Origin: Lingula anatina
Taxonomy: Eukaryota > Brachiopoda > Lingulata > Lingulida > Lingulidae
Direction: 5' to 3'
DNA: 64,000 nucleotides
Assembly: GCF_001039355.2 (NCBI RefSeq)
Contig: NW_019775900.1
Span: 1 to 64,000 of the forward strand
Shown here: piece by piece, positions 28,010 to 43,300 of the stretch
How positions within the stretch are numbered: position 1 is the first letter of the stretch
Layout: each line of letters starts with the position of its first letter
The notes under the pieces: model-generated
What the model was told of the DNA's origin: nothing
The model's input: only the letters and a program-made list of their open reading frames with translations
Databases searched by the model: none
Made by a program: the position numbers and the translations under genes

Positions 28010-31000
28010 AATTTTGTAACTATATTTTTTCTTTTGTCGTCATTCTTGAAATAATTTTTCTTTAAAATTTTTATTTTTGTCTAGTTCTTAAATTCATAAC
28101 CAGTCATAGTTTATGAATTCTCTTTACTTCACATATCGGTAATTTTTATTCATTTAAAATGCTTTATCATTCACTACTTTTTCATACGTGGAGAAATTGC
28201 GTGTTCAGGCCTTATAGACGAAATTGCCGCTTGTGATTGGGAAACGCGAACTGATGACTTCGAGCGCCAAATTGACGATTTAGAACCGTGGTTGTATCAA
28301 TAGTAACTCCCAGGATCGCGTTATTGACTCTAAACCGCAAGTTGCTTCACCCTCCAGTTCAACACGTACTCCAAGTCACTAACTTCAATTATCGTTTATG
28401 AGGCCAGATGTTTATGTGTATAAAGGATATAAATGGATTTAAAAACTCACTTTCCTCCCAAACATAGGAGGCTGTAGATAATGAAATGACCACTTTTGAA
28501 ATTATGCGAAAATTCAAAAATGAATTTATATTTAAACATTTTGATTTAAAAAACTAACATTTTTCAAATGAAAGTCAAAAAAGAATTGTTAAAGTAGCTT
28601 CTCTACTCGTAAACTTTACGAATAAAATTCGTTTTGTCCGTCCAAGTTGCATACGCGAGTTAGCGATAGAAATTATGAAGTCCTAAAACTGGCGTAAAAA
28701 AAACCCGGTTGATACGAAGCAGACACTGCGAATTAGCACATATACGCATGAAAAACGTTAAAAGGAGTACTAACGTGTAATTTCCCTGCAAGGTATGCTT
28801 CAGCATAACGCTTTTGCTTTATGTTGTGACAACGTGGCAAGTCCCTAGCGAAATCTGTTGAAAATTAAGTTTAGTTAAAGGTGTTTGAAACCGGACGCTG
28901 CTATATGTATACATTAATTAAAGGTGTTTTAAGATAAATGTTTGCAGAAAAAGGTCGAAGTCAGAGAACTATTCCTTAGCAACTAGTTTAATACACAGGA
29001 AACCCTGTTTGATAGCAGTCGGTAATCTTGGGGTTTGTTTAAATGTCAAGGCTAACAAGCTGAATCCTGTTTAGTCTAATTTTGCCGTATGGCTATTCAT
29101 TAACCATCCTATCTGATACTGTTATTGTTGCTGTTACTAAAATAATCATTTCAGTCCGAGAATCTCCATCGAAAAATCAAATTAACAAACTTCAATGTTG
29201 GGTTAAATGCCAAACCCTCGTTTAATTGATTCACGGTATTTTTGCAAACGTCTTAAAGGCTACTTGGGGGAATTGCTACATGTAAAAAGAAAATAAGGCG
29301 TCTGGATAAGCAGATAAGGCGTTCACTCTTTCATATATTTTTGATGGCAATAAAAAGGAAATTTTCACTTGTTTTGTTTTCTGGTAAGCTTGGAAGCAGA
29401 TAAGCAGGATTTTTATAAATTATAGGTTGTTACAATTAACGTATCCTCAATCGTCATTCGGAAAAAAGGTAGTTTGGTAACGTACAATTTCCATTTTGCT
29501 GATCTCGCTGCCTCTCTCCCTCTCTCTCTCTCTCTCTCTCTTTTTTCTTTCGTGATCTAAGGTGCTGTGCCTGTTTCTGTGCTGTATAAAGTTTGTAATT
29601 TGACACCAACTAATAATGCTTTCAAAACTGCAGTTTTTTCCCTTAATTAAGCAAGTACGATCGACTTAAATTGCCAAATGTCACACTAAGGAATTTGGCT
29701 CTGTGAAACTTGTAGTTGCGTGTTTCTACCTCTGCCGCCGTTTACCTTTCCAATATTGGTAGATAAGTCTAATTGAACTGCTTTCTGACAACTAAAAGCG
29801 GCTATAGACTTGACTTAATTGACCCTCTGCCAAGCCAAGAATTTGCGTAGAATAAATCAAAAAGCGAATATCAATTTCAAAAATGTATTTAATATGCAAA
29901 CAACATCGGCAAGGTAAATCAATCATCATCAAATAATATTGCTTCCGAAATGTTTTCCCACGGTGTGCAGTATGTGCCGTATCGCTAAATGAAAAAAAAA
30001 AGAGGTTTTGAGCGTATTTCCATATGCCATTCCCAGTAGATTCCATCGAGCTGAAAATATCACTATATTTATCTTTCAGAGTCGGTTTTCGTGGGCAGGA
30101 GTATTATTTTAGATGCTCCCCTTTCAGTACTCTAAATTGAATGCCGCGAGGAAATGGTTTGAACGCATTTTCTTATGATTAAGAATCGAGAGGCACGTGC
30201 TGACTATGAATTCCGAGACACAAGTCGTTCAGCTTTTATCTGGTGGCACACTTCCATTGATTTGTACTTCTGGGCAGCGTGTTACCTGACCAGTTGCGCA
30301 CGTTACGTCTAATTCAAAGTAAACAGTTGGAAAATTGCATGATTAGTCAATTAAACGTACTGGAAGTTTCGGCACCTTCATCTGGGCTCATGATTGAAAA
30401 AAGAAGCCTACCTTTGCTAAAACCTTCAGTGGAAAACTGGTATTTTCTGTTAAAGGATTTTTTATGTCCTAATAAAATGACATTTTTTTCTTGAGAACAG
30501 ATGACAATTGCTGTGGCTGTGAACGTCACCGCTGCTGCATCTCACGACTTCCAATATCGATTAGGTGAAAAGAAAAATGACTTGACATAAATGTCCACAT
30601 AATGTTGAGTCTAAAGCAGAACCTTTTTTTGTTTGTTTTCTTTTCTTTTTCTCAGATCGATATAGCGGGATATGAAGTTCTGAGTAAAAGTTAAGTGGAT
30701 GCAGTCATCTATCGCGATATTAATAAAGCCAGCTTATTGCTGAATCTATTTCAGAATTTTCGGGAAGTTTATCTTTTTCCTTTCGTTGTTATCAAGACAA
30801 TCATACGTGTGAGTTTAAGTGTTTCGGAAATGCTGGAGATTAAACGGAATATATGAACGGAATTTACGTACACACGAAGAGCAAACATTGCGCCGTGCAA
30901 ATAGTTACATGGTAAACAGTTTACGTGGCAATACGGCGACCTAGCAAAAGCTGGAATGTTTTTGACATGCTGCGCAGTTTTAATATGCGAGCAGCTTTTT

Positions 31001-31148
31001 CATTAAAACGAGTTTTTCATATGCGTAATTAGTTTTTTGTCAGTAACGGGTCCGCCATTCTTTATCATTGACAAAAGATTTTCATGAATAAAAGCCACAG
31101 GGGGCGTGATTGTTTTCATTTTAGCCACAAAAGGAGGCTCCAATTATC
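28010..31148. other. Non-coding interval between the membrane-protein gene and musashi
   Basis: No exon could be supported on either strand. It holds a possible fold-back element (28206-28411), a short (TC)n tract (about 29513-29540) and otherwise unremarkable DNA. GC content and CpG frequency rise after about 30,700. Being upstream of a developmental regulator it may hold enhancers or untranslated first exons, but nothing in the sequence proves this. Confidence 0.5.
28206..28411. mobile_element. Possible fold-back element with imperfect TIRs
   Basis: The left end TTCAGGCCTTATAGACGAA and the right end read on the other strand (ATCTGGCCTCATAAACGAT) match at most positions over about 20 bp. 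The interior is CpG-richer than its surroundings. No clear target-site duplication is seen, so this is tentative. Confidence 0.4.
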
Positions 31149-31371
31149 TGACGTCAATAGCAATCTAAGGGTCGTTGCCATAGTTGCATCTGTGAGCCAA
31201 TCAGGATCCAAAATGAGATGTCAATCATGACCCCTTCGCGCCTTTTCAAGACGCGCGAATTGCCCACCCACGATGGGCCAATAGTAGAGGGAGAGAGCAG
31301 TGCTAGCTTTTGTACCCACGTGCAGGTCCCCGTACCGCTCTTAGTTAGTAGCTTGTAGTCAGTGTAGAACT
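31149..31371 (+). promoter_or_regulatory. musashi core promoter and 5' UTR
   Basis: A palindromic CRE TGACGTCA lies at 31149-31156, CCAAT boxes at 31197-31201 and 31278-31282, and a CpG-rich GACGCGCG segment near 31250. No TATA box is evident. Transcription probably starts between about 31290 and 31340. The factors are inferred from motif identity only. Confidence 0.6.
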
Positions 31372-34300
31372 ATGAAGATGGATTCCCTTAGCCAACAAAA
31401 CTCATGTAATAGCGTAGACGGGGATTCAAACGACCCTGGGTGAGTGTGAATTCTTGACTTAAAACGTAGAGGTCAAGATGGAGATTGTGGTCGTTCATTT
31501 ATGTCACTCGCGATGACCCGATTTTGAACCCTTTGTTGTCAACTTCTCACGCGTGATTACTTTTGTTTTGCAGGAAAATGTTTATCGGAGGACTAAGTTG
31601 GCAAACCACCGCAGGTAAGTTGTTTTATAATTGTATTTTGCATGGTTAAAAAACCGTCTTTCCTATCCAGTAGAATTTTGGGAACTGGTCGCTTTTGACA
31701 AGATATTTCCAATATGGAGGCATTACTGAAGTATCCACGTGAAAAGACAACTGACCTCACTTTCTCTTTCAGAGGGACTAAGAGATTATTTCGGCAAATA
31801 TGGAGCTATTAAAGAGACGACTGTTATGAAGGATCCAGTAACACGGAGATCTCGGTCAGTATTTCATGCAGTCTAAGGATCAATATTTGACGTAAATCTG
31901 CTACTTTAGGTACTAGGTCACTGTATAGCCACAGGGCCCAAGCTGAGTAATTATGGGTGCCTAAACCGTAGCATTCCCACGTTCATTTTAACCCTCGTGC
32001 TCAGTTTAGTGCCATTGTTCACTATCCTTAATACCACTACATGATCTAGTTTCAATAGCTGTAGCTGTGTTACTCAACGTCCTAGCAGGCCATCTGTTGT
32101 GATAACAATCTTGTCTTAGGTTGTATATTGTATAGCTGTTACTTTCAGGGGCTTTGGCTTTGTAACCTACATCGACCCAGAAAGTGTAGAAAAGGTTTTA
32201 AGTAGTGGACCCCATGTAATAGATCAGAAGCAGGTAGGATGCTTTGGTTGTATGCCATCTAGAAATTTATAAAAAAAATAATAAACTATTAATACTAACT
32301 GCAGTTGTGAAAATGCTTGTCTTGTGGCCTGCCTGATATCTATTAGTAGTAGTAAATGATTAGTTACAAAATGTTGCATTGTATGAATATTTGTCAACAA
32401 TGTTTCACTCTTGCCACACAAGCACAATGTCGCATATAGTACGCTGAGGCTAGTTCATTGCTTCTTTTCTCATTTAAATATCACCTGCCAAACTGTCACC
32501 TGCATTAACTCATTGGACAAAAGACTTGGTTCAGAGGCTTCAGGTACAAATAACACCTCTGCCTGAGATTCACACCTCTCTGTCTTAAAATAAGCCAGTG
32601 AACTAATATGTGTCCTTAGTCTTTAAGATTTTACATGTTGGATATTATTGTAAACAAAAATCACTAAATTTTCACACACGGAGGTGAAGAACTTAACTAG
32701 TTACTCATATTCCAATTTTCCACTTCATTTACAGGTGGACCCCAAGGTTGCAGTTCCAAAACGACCACAACCAAAGGTATTGAACCGTTTCATTGATCTT
32801 TGTATTTGTATGCATGAATGGGTCATTTCTAGTGTTGTTTTTGTTTACTGCTGTCCCTATGCAGGGGGAAAATTATTATCATGTTAGTGACTGGTAAGTT
32901 AAAGCTCTTTTATACTAATATATGGACTGAGGAAAATCCTCAAAAGCAAGTTAGGAAAAATACAAAAGAAAATAAGGCCACAAAAATTTATATGAAAAAA
33001 GTTTACTTAAACTCGATTCAATTGTTACTAACAACACTGAGTTAGATCCAAAATTGTGAAATATTTAATTGGAGTATAATTAAGGATAGGAAATGTTTTG
33101 TGTAGAAAAGGTGAATGTAATTTATGGAGGTGGGGTCAGCTGTTGAGTACGGTGGCGTCACTGATCAGGAGAGAAGTGGGTTACAATTGATTTCCTTAAC
33201 CTAATAAATAGCAGAAGTTGCTCTGGTTAACAGTTCTGACAGAATAAAGATAAAGTCCAGATTTAAACGAATTTCCCAAGGTGGTCATTGTAATTCTGGC
33301 TGAAGCATTGCTGAATCCAGCTTTTCACAATACTGTACCAGTTTTTATCCAATATGGCTTTTGTGTGTTCCCACGGACCTAAGAAACTGTTTAAGTGAAA
33401 ACATGTTTCCAATTTTGATAAGAGAGTGAAAAGTAGTAAGAATAGCTGGCTCCATGTTCACATTTGGACTCTATTTATGTTATTTATCCTTAGTATGTCC
33501 ATTTGAGAGAAGAAAATGGGAGTAGGGTTTCATTTCCCCTGGCATGTGAACCTTGATTAACCCTTGGGTGAGCAGGGAAATTACTCTGAATAATTCCAGC
33601 ATATCAGTTTATTCAAATCTGACGTTGTTTGGTGATTTATCAGATATTTTTTAAAGAAATGTTTAAAGGGGGTAGTTTTAAATTGATATCAAAGGTCATA
33701 ATGATATGCTTAAGGAAACAGTTTTGTGGTAAAAAGAGGGATTGTGTCTAAGGCTCTCATATTACACAAATCCCTTGTTAAATTTGTCTGTAACGCAAAT
33801 TGCCACAATAACTCAGACAGCATTAAATCTGGGCGTCATCAAGACTGTTGGCAGAGAGGCTTATCAAGCAGGCAAGCAAGATAAAATGAAAATTTGTTTA
33901 AGAATTACAATGGACATTAACAAGACCTAGGCCGTCTTAATGCCTCTGCCAATGTTGACCGGAATGTTTTGTTCTGTGAAGCAAAAACTGCTCTAATGAA
34001 GTACATTCTATTTCACTAGAACCAAGACCGTTATAGTTTGAATGGATTTTCCTTATTTATAGCCCTTGTTTGTAACCATGGAATTGATTGGGAACCTCAA
34101 AATTTCTAAATGCCAGATCTCTGTGTGCTCCTTAAAGTCTCTTATATGGGAGGGGAAGTAAATCATCTTAGTAGTGTTGCAGTCCTCAGAGTTGGAGTGG
34201 AGAGCAGGTCCACCCTGCCAGTGGTGTGTTCTCAGGGAAGCTTATTGAACATTGTGTGCTTGAGTGTGTAAAGTTTGCTGAGTATGCTTACTTTATTCAA

Positions 34301-37300
34301 TGCAAATTGCATGTTTTCTAGTGGGAAGCATAACCTTGGTATCCAAGCTGCTTACACATAACCAACGGGCAAAGTAAATCCTCCGCTAAAGCAAACACGT
34401 TTCAAAAAGGTCCATTCAGGTCCAGGATAAGGGGCACTTGTTTGCCGTGGAATGAATTAATTGAATGTGATATAATTTTACTTGACAGCAGTCTTTCATG
34501 TTTTCATTCTTTGGAAAAATTTTATGTAAGATTTTGAAACTTAAACTCAATGTAAACAGTGTTGTTTTGATTTCCATACAAGGTCCTGGCTTGGTTTCAA
34601 AAGTTAAATTATGGTAATAAGATTACAAGTGTCATCTTACACAAGAATACATTGTTTATTTCTCAAAAAAATATTTTAATTCGTTGTGTAAGGTGTGTGG
34701 ACTTTGAAATACATAAAAACTAGAAATCTGTTACTTGTTTGCTTTAAACACATATATTTCATTAATATGACATTAAGTCATTAAAAATGAAAAGCATTAA
34801 GTGGTACATTTCTCAGCCATGTTTACCAAAACTAACAGCTATGGTAGATTGAGACATTAACATATTAATTGAACATTTGCATGTGTTAAGTCCGTCTATT
34901 TCTTTCATTCCAGTTGGTGACAAAAACAAAAAAGATCTTTGTCGGAGGTCTGTCCAATTCCACAACAGTGGAGGATATAAAGAATTACTTTGGCAATTAT
35001 GGAAAGGTAAGGAACAATCAGATTTGAATCTCAGGGTGCCAGGATGTGACACAGATTCTATCTCCTAATGTATGGGCTGTAATTTATGCCTGTAGAAATA
35101 TGTTAAACATGGGAACTGTCTTCACATGGATTGACATGTTAAGTAGCCCTGTGACGGGTATCTTCCTTCACAGGTAGTGTTTATCTCTCAGATTACCATA
35201 GACTATTAGGGGAATGCTCTCTGGATACAAAACTATTATCATAATTACAATTTGTTGGAAATTAGTCACAAAAGTTTCGCCCTGTATTATGACATTTCTG
35301 TCTGTGGACTGATGTTGTATTTATAGAAGTAATTGAGGAAAATTGAAGAAACATTTTATGACGTAAAATAAATCAAACAAAAGTTATATAATCATAAGTG
35401 ATGGGGTCAGTAGTGTTACAGGAAACATTTAGGGTTCCATAAACTCCCCCCCCTCCCCCCACCACCCCCCAAACACATAGACACACACTGTCCATGAAAA
35501 ATACATTGAAGTATCAAGTTGATTCACTATTTAAGATTCATAAAATTTATTTGAAGTGTTAAAACAGTCTGTTACTCTGCAATCTCATAACATCCTTTTT
35601 AGCATGTTCAATGGGAGTGATAGTTTTACATGACTGTTGTAAAGAAATACCATTTATCCTGGTTGTTAATGCTGTACTACTGTTCTCCTGGAAATGGAGA
35701 AGATTTGCTGGCTGAATTGCTCCCTTATGGACTGGCTTGGAATAGGATTGTATTCAATAGGTAATCTGTTCTTTATAATGGTAATGCACTGCAAGATTTA
35801 TGCTCAATGGCAAGTAATAGTGTGCATTCAGTACTCTCACTTGCAAGGAATGCCAGTATTTGCTTAACCCCTGCAAACAACAGCCTGCTAGGCAGGCAAG
35901 CTGAGAGCAGAACTCGCTGCTTGAAATATGGCCAATACATAATCTATGTCTACCATGTGTACCATCTGAGTCATCCGGGCCAAGTGGGTACCAGATTTGC
36001 CTTTTTGGGGCCAAGCTGGGACAAAATAAGATGGGAATAGCAAGGGGTTTTAATAGGGCCTGACATTTCCTCTTTCAGTTCATGGTGTTTTTTCTCTCAC
36101 TTTACTTGTTAATATTAAGGTTATATATTGTATTTATCAAGTATAGAGACCAGTATGTGGGATGCCAGGTTTTTTTGATAGGATATAAAATATGATTTGA
36201 CATATACGCCCTATGAAAATACATTATTAACAAATACTATCGATATCAATCTTGCGCTGAGGAGACTAGCTGAATTCCCATGGCTAATTTCAGGCCTGCT
36301 TTTGATATGGAGATTCTGGAAAGTTTAATGCACAAGCCTCTTCATGCCTGTCTAAACACTCTGGCAAGCTCTTATGACCCAGCATTTCCATGAAACCCTA
36401 GGAGAGTCGCTTTCAAAAGATTTTTATACACATTTAATTGTGGGGAAGCCACTTGAAATGCATACTTTAGTCCAAAGTATACCTTTGGAAATGGAAAGCT
36501 AATCATTGCTATAAATGATCCATGACTATGTGTTTAAAACATGAATGTAGATAAGTAGTGACCTTTATATTTCGGCCGCTTTGTCTTTTGGTCCTGAGCA
36601 CTTATTGGATATGCTTTTGATTGAACAAGTTAATGAAGTTTGGTTCTTAATTGAAAGTCTGTCGATAAACCTGACAGGCTGAATGCTCTTGTGAAATTTA
36701 GCAGAAACAAAGTTAAATTCCACAGGCAACACTTCATGTTTTTCCAGTGTTTTTCCCCATTAGCAGTCTTCACATGTCAGGCCGTTGTCTTGGACAATAG
36801 ACTGCTTGCTGAGAGCTGCCGATTGCTTGATAATATGAAAGACTTGCATTAAGCACAGGGAGAATAAACACCTAAGGGACTTTCCATGTTGATTGGTTGG
36901 AACAGTAGAGTGAAAATTGCTTTTTGAAACATTTGAAAAAATGCAAATTGTTGATTTATTGTGTTTTTTCATAAATTCTTAAAGAGGGTTTGTATTTCTT
37001 GTTAACAAATTCCATTTGGTAATGGGGGTTCTGTTAAATTTGGATGTTAAATTTTATCTGCATTAACATTTTCATTTTGCTTGAAAAGTAGAGCAAGGTT
37101 GTTCTGAGTGAATGAAGTTCAGTATTGCTCCACTTGAGTGAGTGAGGGAGGCCCTTTTGGTAAGCAACTGTCATCACTCATAATTAAAGAGAAGATGGTT
37201 GTAAGAAGAGCTTTCAGTTTGTAGCCCTTGCCAATTGTCCATGAAAAAGGGCTTAAATGCCAGTGCCAAAGATAATGTGGTGTAGCCTGACAGTGCTGTT

Positions 37301-40300
37301 AAGCAGATAGGCATCCACCATGAACACTTACAAGCCTGTTAGACATAGGACATTGGAATGCTTGCAGGCAGATTAAGTAGTCTGCTTGATAGTAATATTT
37401 GGCAATCTTGGCCAAGGTTCCACTACTTCCAAAATGTGTACATCATATGTTCCTTCTTCCACCATAATTCCGACCTAAAGTGGCTAAATGTCACAGGTTG
37501 AAGTCAAATTATACCAAAGCACGCCTGGCATTTTGTTTAGTGCTGATATCAGTGAGAGCCAAATTGACCAGTGATGTAGTTGAACTTACAGTGGGTTCAC
37601 TAGTTATTGCTCTTAGATCCCAACTTATCATATGGAAGAAGTTGAATTTTCTTCTGTCAAGTCTTATTACTAGTCTGCCTTGATGCATTGAAGCAGTGGG
37701 TTATTTACAGGAATTGTAGTAGAAAATCCAAATTATGCTTATCTGTATTTTTAACCTGAGGTGGCCTGTGGTTGACTGCTGCCTGGGTGAGCTTTTTACC
37801 ACTGGGAGGGAAAAGGAAGAGCTGGGTGTGACGTGGGGCAGCAGTAGTGTGAAACCATGGCCCAGGCAATTAATTATCTAGGAGATTTTTTTTCTCAATG
37901 AAGCAAGTTTTGAATGCATCAATAATGTTGAATTCTTTTTGTGATAACTGTGTGGAGAGCATGCACCAGGTGAATTTTTCGACCTGTGCTCTTTGGGTTA
38001 CGGCTTGGGGTGTGAAGCTTATATTTCCATGAATGATGCACAAATCTTGGTGTAATGTTCTTTGAACACCAACAGTTTAGTGCTGTAAATTGATTTACCA
38101 TGGAGAGCAATGGTACTTTACACTGCTTCAGTAAATGAGAACTGAAAGGGAAACATAATTCCACACCTAAGGGTGAGATCCAGTCGGAGAGACTGTTTAA
38201 CACATCTTTTTATCAAAATCTGGGTGTAGTTCTCCTTTTATAAACAACCAAACCGCACATCAGGCTCCATTAGAGGTCAATACAACAAGCCGATTAACAT
38301 CCATCCTGTCAAGATCTAGTGTGGTCAGAGATGAATTATTCATTGCCATTTACAGCTAGTATATTGCCGTGAATTGGGCCACATTTAGTGCAGGCAATGA
38401 TCAGTAGTGTGCACTTTTGGAATTGCTATCATGGGAGAGGTTTGTATATACAGCAGTACACATCAAACCAGCTCCTTGATTTATGCTGCTTTCAAACTTC
38501 CTGCCAAACTTTTCAGCCATCTGTTTCACAGAATTAAAGGTTTGCTTTTTGGCAAAGGTTCAGCTCTATGGTTTGATGATGTAGATCTCACTCAGAAATC
38601 TGTTTCACTTTGAGAGAGAAAATGAGATCTTTTCTGAATCCAGAAAGTTGTACTTTAGGTATGCATGTCGGCATGACTCTTAGGCAAATAAGCTTATCTG
38701 GGTAGCGGCCCCACAATCCTTACAATCCAGGATGAAAGAATACCTGAATATTTTCTCTCTCCGATATCACACCTTGAGATTAGACCTTTTGTTGAAGTAT
38801 TACAAGTCGTGATATTTGTTGGTAATTATCATCTGTGTTTTGTTGGTTTGGCATGGTGTTTAGCTGGGTGTTATTGATGGGGAAGGATCCAATAAAATAT
38901 TACAGCCTTAAATTCAGTTCTTATCAAAGAAACAACATTTACACACGGCTGACCTTTATGAAACTTGATGTACTTAACATCCCAGAAGGCTTTCATTTTT
39001 TCCTTACTTAAGATATTTGGCAGTATCCTTAAATCAACTTTACCAAGATGGATGGACATTGAATGTGAATAGAATTGATTTTGTAGTTTGAATTTCCAGG
39101 CCTGTTATTGTAACCTGCTTAGATTGTTAGAAATACGAGGCTGAATTCTGGTACTGTACCCTAATTGAGCTATCCCAGTGCCATGTATGTCTTCACATGG
39201 CTTGATATTGGAAATCAATTCCAGCATATCACACTATGGTTTATGAGGATCTGAAGTGTGTGCCTTATCCTGATGTTGGTTGCCAAGTTGCAGTCGGGAT
39301 TAAGGAACTCCGGGTCTAAGGCAGATTCCTGCCTCATTTCCAGCATAAAACCCAAACCCCACGCAAACCTCTTGGCTCTTTTCAGAAACTTAAAAATTTC
39401 GATTGGCTTTGGTGCACTCTGATTAACTGTCCTTTGGGTAAAATTCTTAGTAGAGTACCAGGCAATAAAGAAGTTGAAGGAGATCTTGACATTATATTTG
39501 TAAAGATCAAAAGACTGCATGGATTTATACTTCCTTTAATTTTGTCCCAGGGTCATATGTACAAAGATGAAATCAGTCTGTAAAAAACAGCACGTAAATA
39601 TATCACTTGGTAACAGGCTGACTTTAGATAGTGTTAAATATCTACTGCAGATCAAAAGATTTCTCTTTAACTGTGTCTGTATTTAAGGTTTTTTTATGAT
39701 GACCTTTGTGAGCAGTTACGGGAAGTTAGTAGTTGTTTATGATGAAAACTGCCCATCGCTCTGCAAATTCTCCTAGAAAAGTCTTTGCTACACTGAACAT
39801 TGTGGTTATAAATAGTTCCCTTGGCTGTCATTAATTTCAGACCAAGCAGCATAATATAATTGCTGCTATTGAATGTTATGTTCTCAATATTTGTATATTT
39901 TACTGCACACACACTGCTCATTGACATGGGGAGTACAGTTCAGTTATTAGGGGCACCCATTATGGGTATTGATCACTGCTACGAATGAATGCCCAAATCT
40001 ATCAGAGAGAGAAGTGTATTTTATGAGTGTCAAAGGCTGCAAACAATACAAAGATGTTGATTTTATTCGTGTAAACAAGGTGCAATTGAACAGCCAAGAA
40101 AACACAAAAATTATTGTAACGTCAGTCTTTTGAAACTCAATGGGCCATGCTCTTATTAAAACACTCTTTAAAAATATTTTTTAAAGACCACCACTGCCAA
40201 TTCAATTTTAAACATCAGAAGGACAAAGATTTTATTAATAGAAAATGTCAGCTCCCAACCTGTAAATTCTCTCTCTGTTTTACAGCAGGGTGACATTTTC

Positions 40301-43300
40301 TGGCTAGATCTGACATTACTCAAAACTCTGCTTCCAGTCTGATGCAACATATGTTCTCTTGCAACGTAGTTCGGATATCACGCTGGCTACCAGGTTAACG
40401 CCCAGAATTAAATAACTGAAAGTGGCTCAGCTAAATGGAAAAACATTAAGATGTGTTGGGGGGTATCACATTTTGTTTTGTTTTTCTTATTTGTTAAATA
40501 AAAAGCACCAAACATATCAGTTTCTTTTCAAAGTAGTTGTTTTAAAGAACAAGCTGGTATTGGATCTTATTATGTTTTGTTTTTGCTCTCTTGAAAAGCT
40601 GGAATTCATAAACCGACAAGGATCATATTCAGTGTTAAGTGTGTTTTACAAGAATAATTGGAAAGAGATACGGTGTGGTGGAAGGGTTTTGGCTCTGTAA
40701 ATGTCATGCTATTCATAGCACTTCTGAGCATGGATTGTCTTGTCCTGTTTTAACATGTCACCACTGTTTTAACCTGGTGTTCCGTTTCACTTGCAGGTGG
40801 ATGAGTGCCAGCTGATGTTTGACAAGAACACACAGAGACATAGAGGTAAGTAACATCCTCAGATATTATTTATAGGACATGTGTTGAATTTGATGCAAGT
40901 TGCCAGAAATCCTCTTAATTATGATATAAATAGCTATGGGAAGAATACAGTTTTGTAGTTTGTGTTGTGTTGAAGTTTAATGGTGGAAATAATCATCTTT
41001 CTTAGGTTGTGGGAAAGGGGGGCTGTTGGTAGACTGGATGGCTTGCTAAATCGAAATCCATAAGATGCCAGCAATGTTTTGCTATGCTGTCTGCTTGGTC
41101 TCAGTAGTCAGTTGTATTTTGACTACTGTTTATATAACGAGCAAGTTTTGTTATGCAAGATGACTTGGAGGGTGTGTAGGAATGCCAAAACAAGGCACTG
41201 GCTGACTCTTTTACCAGTTGTTCAGCTGGGATTTTTAGGATTTTAATTGAATTGGCATTGTCAAGCAAACCAGAAAAACACAGGTTGCCCTGGGCCAGGA
41301 GTTGAATAACACCATTCTTGCTTTTCCACTCACTCTCCAATAGAGAGCTTTTCACAGCATGCCCACCACACTGATAAGTCACAGATTTGTGGAGAGCTAG
41401 CTCCGAAACCAGTACTATACAGATAGAAAAGTAGAAATACTCCTACACAAGAGAAGCTTGGTTGGATAATAGAAATTCTAATGGAAATGTATAAATTCAC
41501 AGCTGAGGAATTTATTGTCAGTAATGTTCACCAAGGGAAATCAAAGATATTAATGTCACATAGACGGCTAATTGAGAAATGCCCCTGACTATTATCACTT
41601 CTGGGGAAGGCTGTTGGTGCTGAGAAATGTCCCAGCCATTATCTCAGCAAGAGGGTTGTGGTGCTCTTACCATTTAATGGGGCTGTTAGTGAGGATTATA
41701 AATGAAATGCTTTTGATTAATATCTATTAAGTGTAGGAACCAATTATACCACTGTTAATATTTTTTTCTTTTTTTTATGTCTGCTTTGTTAATATGAAGT
41801 TATTTGAAAATGGTTCCCCCCCTGTTGTTGCATGTGTACTTAAAATAAAGTCTTTTATTTAGTGTGACTCTCACATAAACTTAGAAACTTTAATGAGATT
41901 TGTTTGCTTTGGTCTCCAGATCAACCAGGCTAGCTTAAAAGAACTTATTTCTCCCTAGGTAACTTAAAGTCTAATCTGTTGCATTGGAAAGTCATCAATC
42001 ATAGAGAGAGCCTCAGCAAGGAGGTACCTTTGTTATTTCCAGAAAACAATCCCAGGTTGCTGACCTTTTGGAAACCAAATCTGATATCAAATTAATAGCA
42101 TTAATTCCAAGGGCTTGCTGAGGCACTGGGGCAGAATAGAAGATTCTCAAAGGAAAAACTGTATTAATTAGACTATAATATCACATGATTATTTTCCCTT
42201 GAAGCTCTTCTAATCAGTGAACGCATCAATCACAAACTGAATAAAATTCTATTCCTATTTACCCTCTCATCATCAGGGATGACCACCCTATGAATATCAA
42301 ATAGATAAGAACAAAAACTATTTTGAAAAAAAAAAGCTCTGAGACTGAACTCTCTTAGGCAGCAGTTCATCCAACTATTGACTGTATTCAAATTTTCCCC
42401 ATCGGTGTCTATTTACTGACCACAGTTCTAAAGTCTCAATATTATTATCCTATTTCATTTGCTCACCAAGAAGGGATGGGTCTGGTGTTGATAGCAATGT
42501 AACCAGGTAGCAGAGTGAGAGGTAGTCACAGTCCACCTGCTTACTGTCAGCTAGCTGAATTAATTGTGCATTGTTTCACATTAATCTTGGAATGTGTTAA
42601 CTCTTCCCTTCACCAATCTTTTTAAAGAGCATGCTGCGTACGGCTTTGCCTTGGCTAAGTCATGAGAAATGTCATCGGCATACCCTTGCAGGACCTTAAC
42701 TATATTATAGCCCCATTCACACGTACATGGTTAATCGAGATTTAGGGAATCGCGATTCTAACGCGCTTAGCTAAATTCACTTTTTTGCGTTCACACATGT
42801 AAAAACGAAATCGCGATTTACCTTGCTAGATCTGGTAATTGCAACTGTGCTCGCTAGGGGAGTCACGGTATATCCTGTTGATCATGCGCAGTAGCTGCTT
42901 TCAAGACCATGCTTTCGGTGTGTACGGTGTTATTTTCTGTTTAATATTCTCATCGGCCCAAATATTTGTTTATGCTGCCACTGAGTTTTCAGACCATACT
43001 TCCTCTTGGCCATTTTGCTGACTGCGAAGAAACTTGAAATTGCGTGGACAGTTTGTTTTCTTTCACTTTCCAGTCGGCGAATAGCTGTATTTAGCTAATG
43101 TTTCGTTTCAATTTATACCCGACATGAAATAAAATTTATTGTATTGTATTGTATTGTACTTTCGATAGAAACTATGCACGCGCCTTAAGTCCTCAACTTC
43201 CGGTGTTAACATCGATCCCGTTCTCACTAGAAATTTTATATCGCGATTTAAGTTTACATCGATAGAATCCACCTCTCGAGTAGGATTAATTTGAATCGCG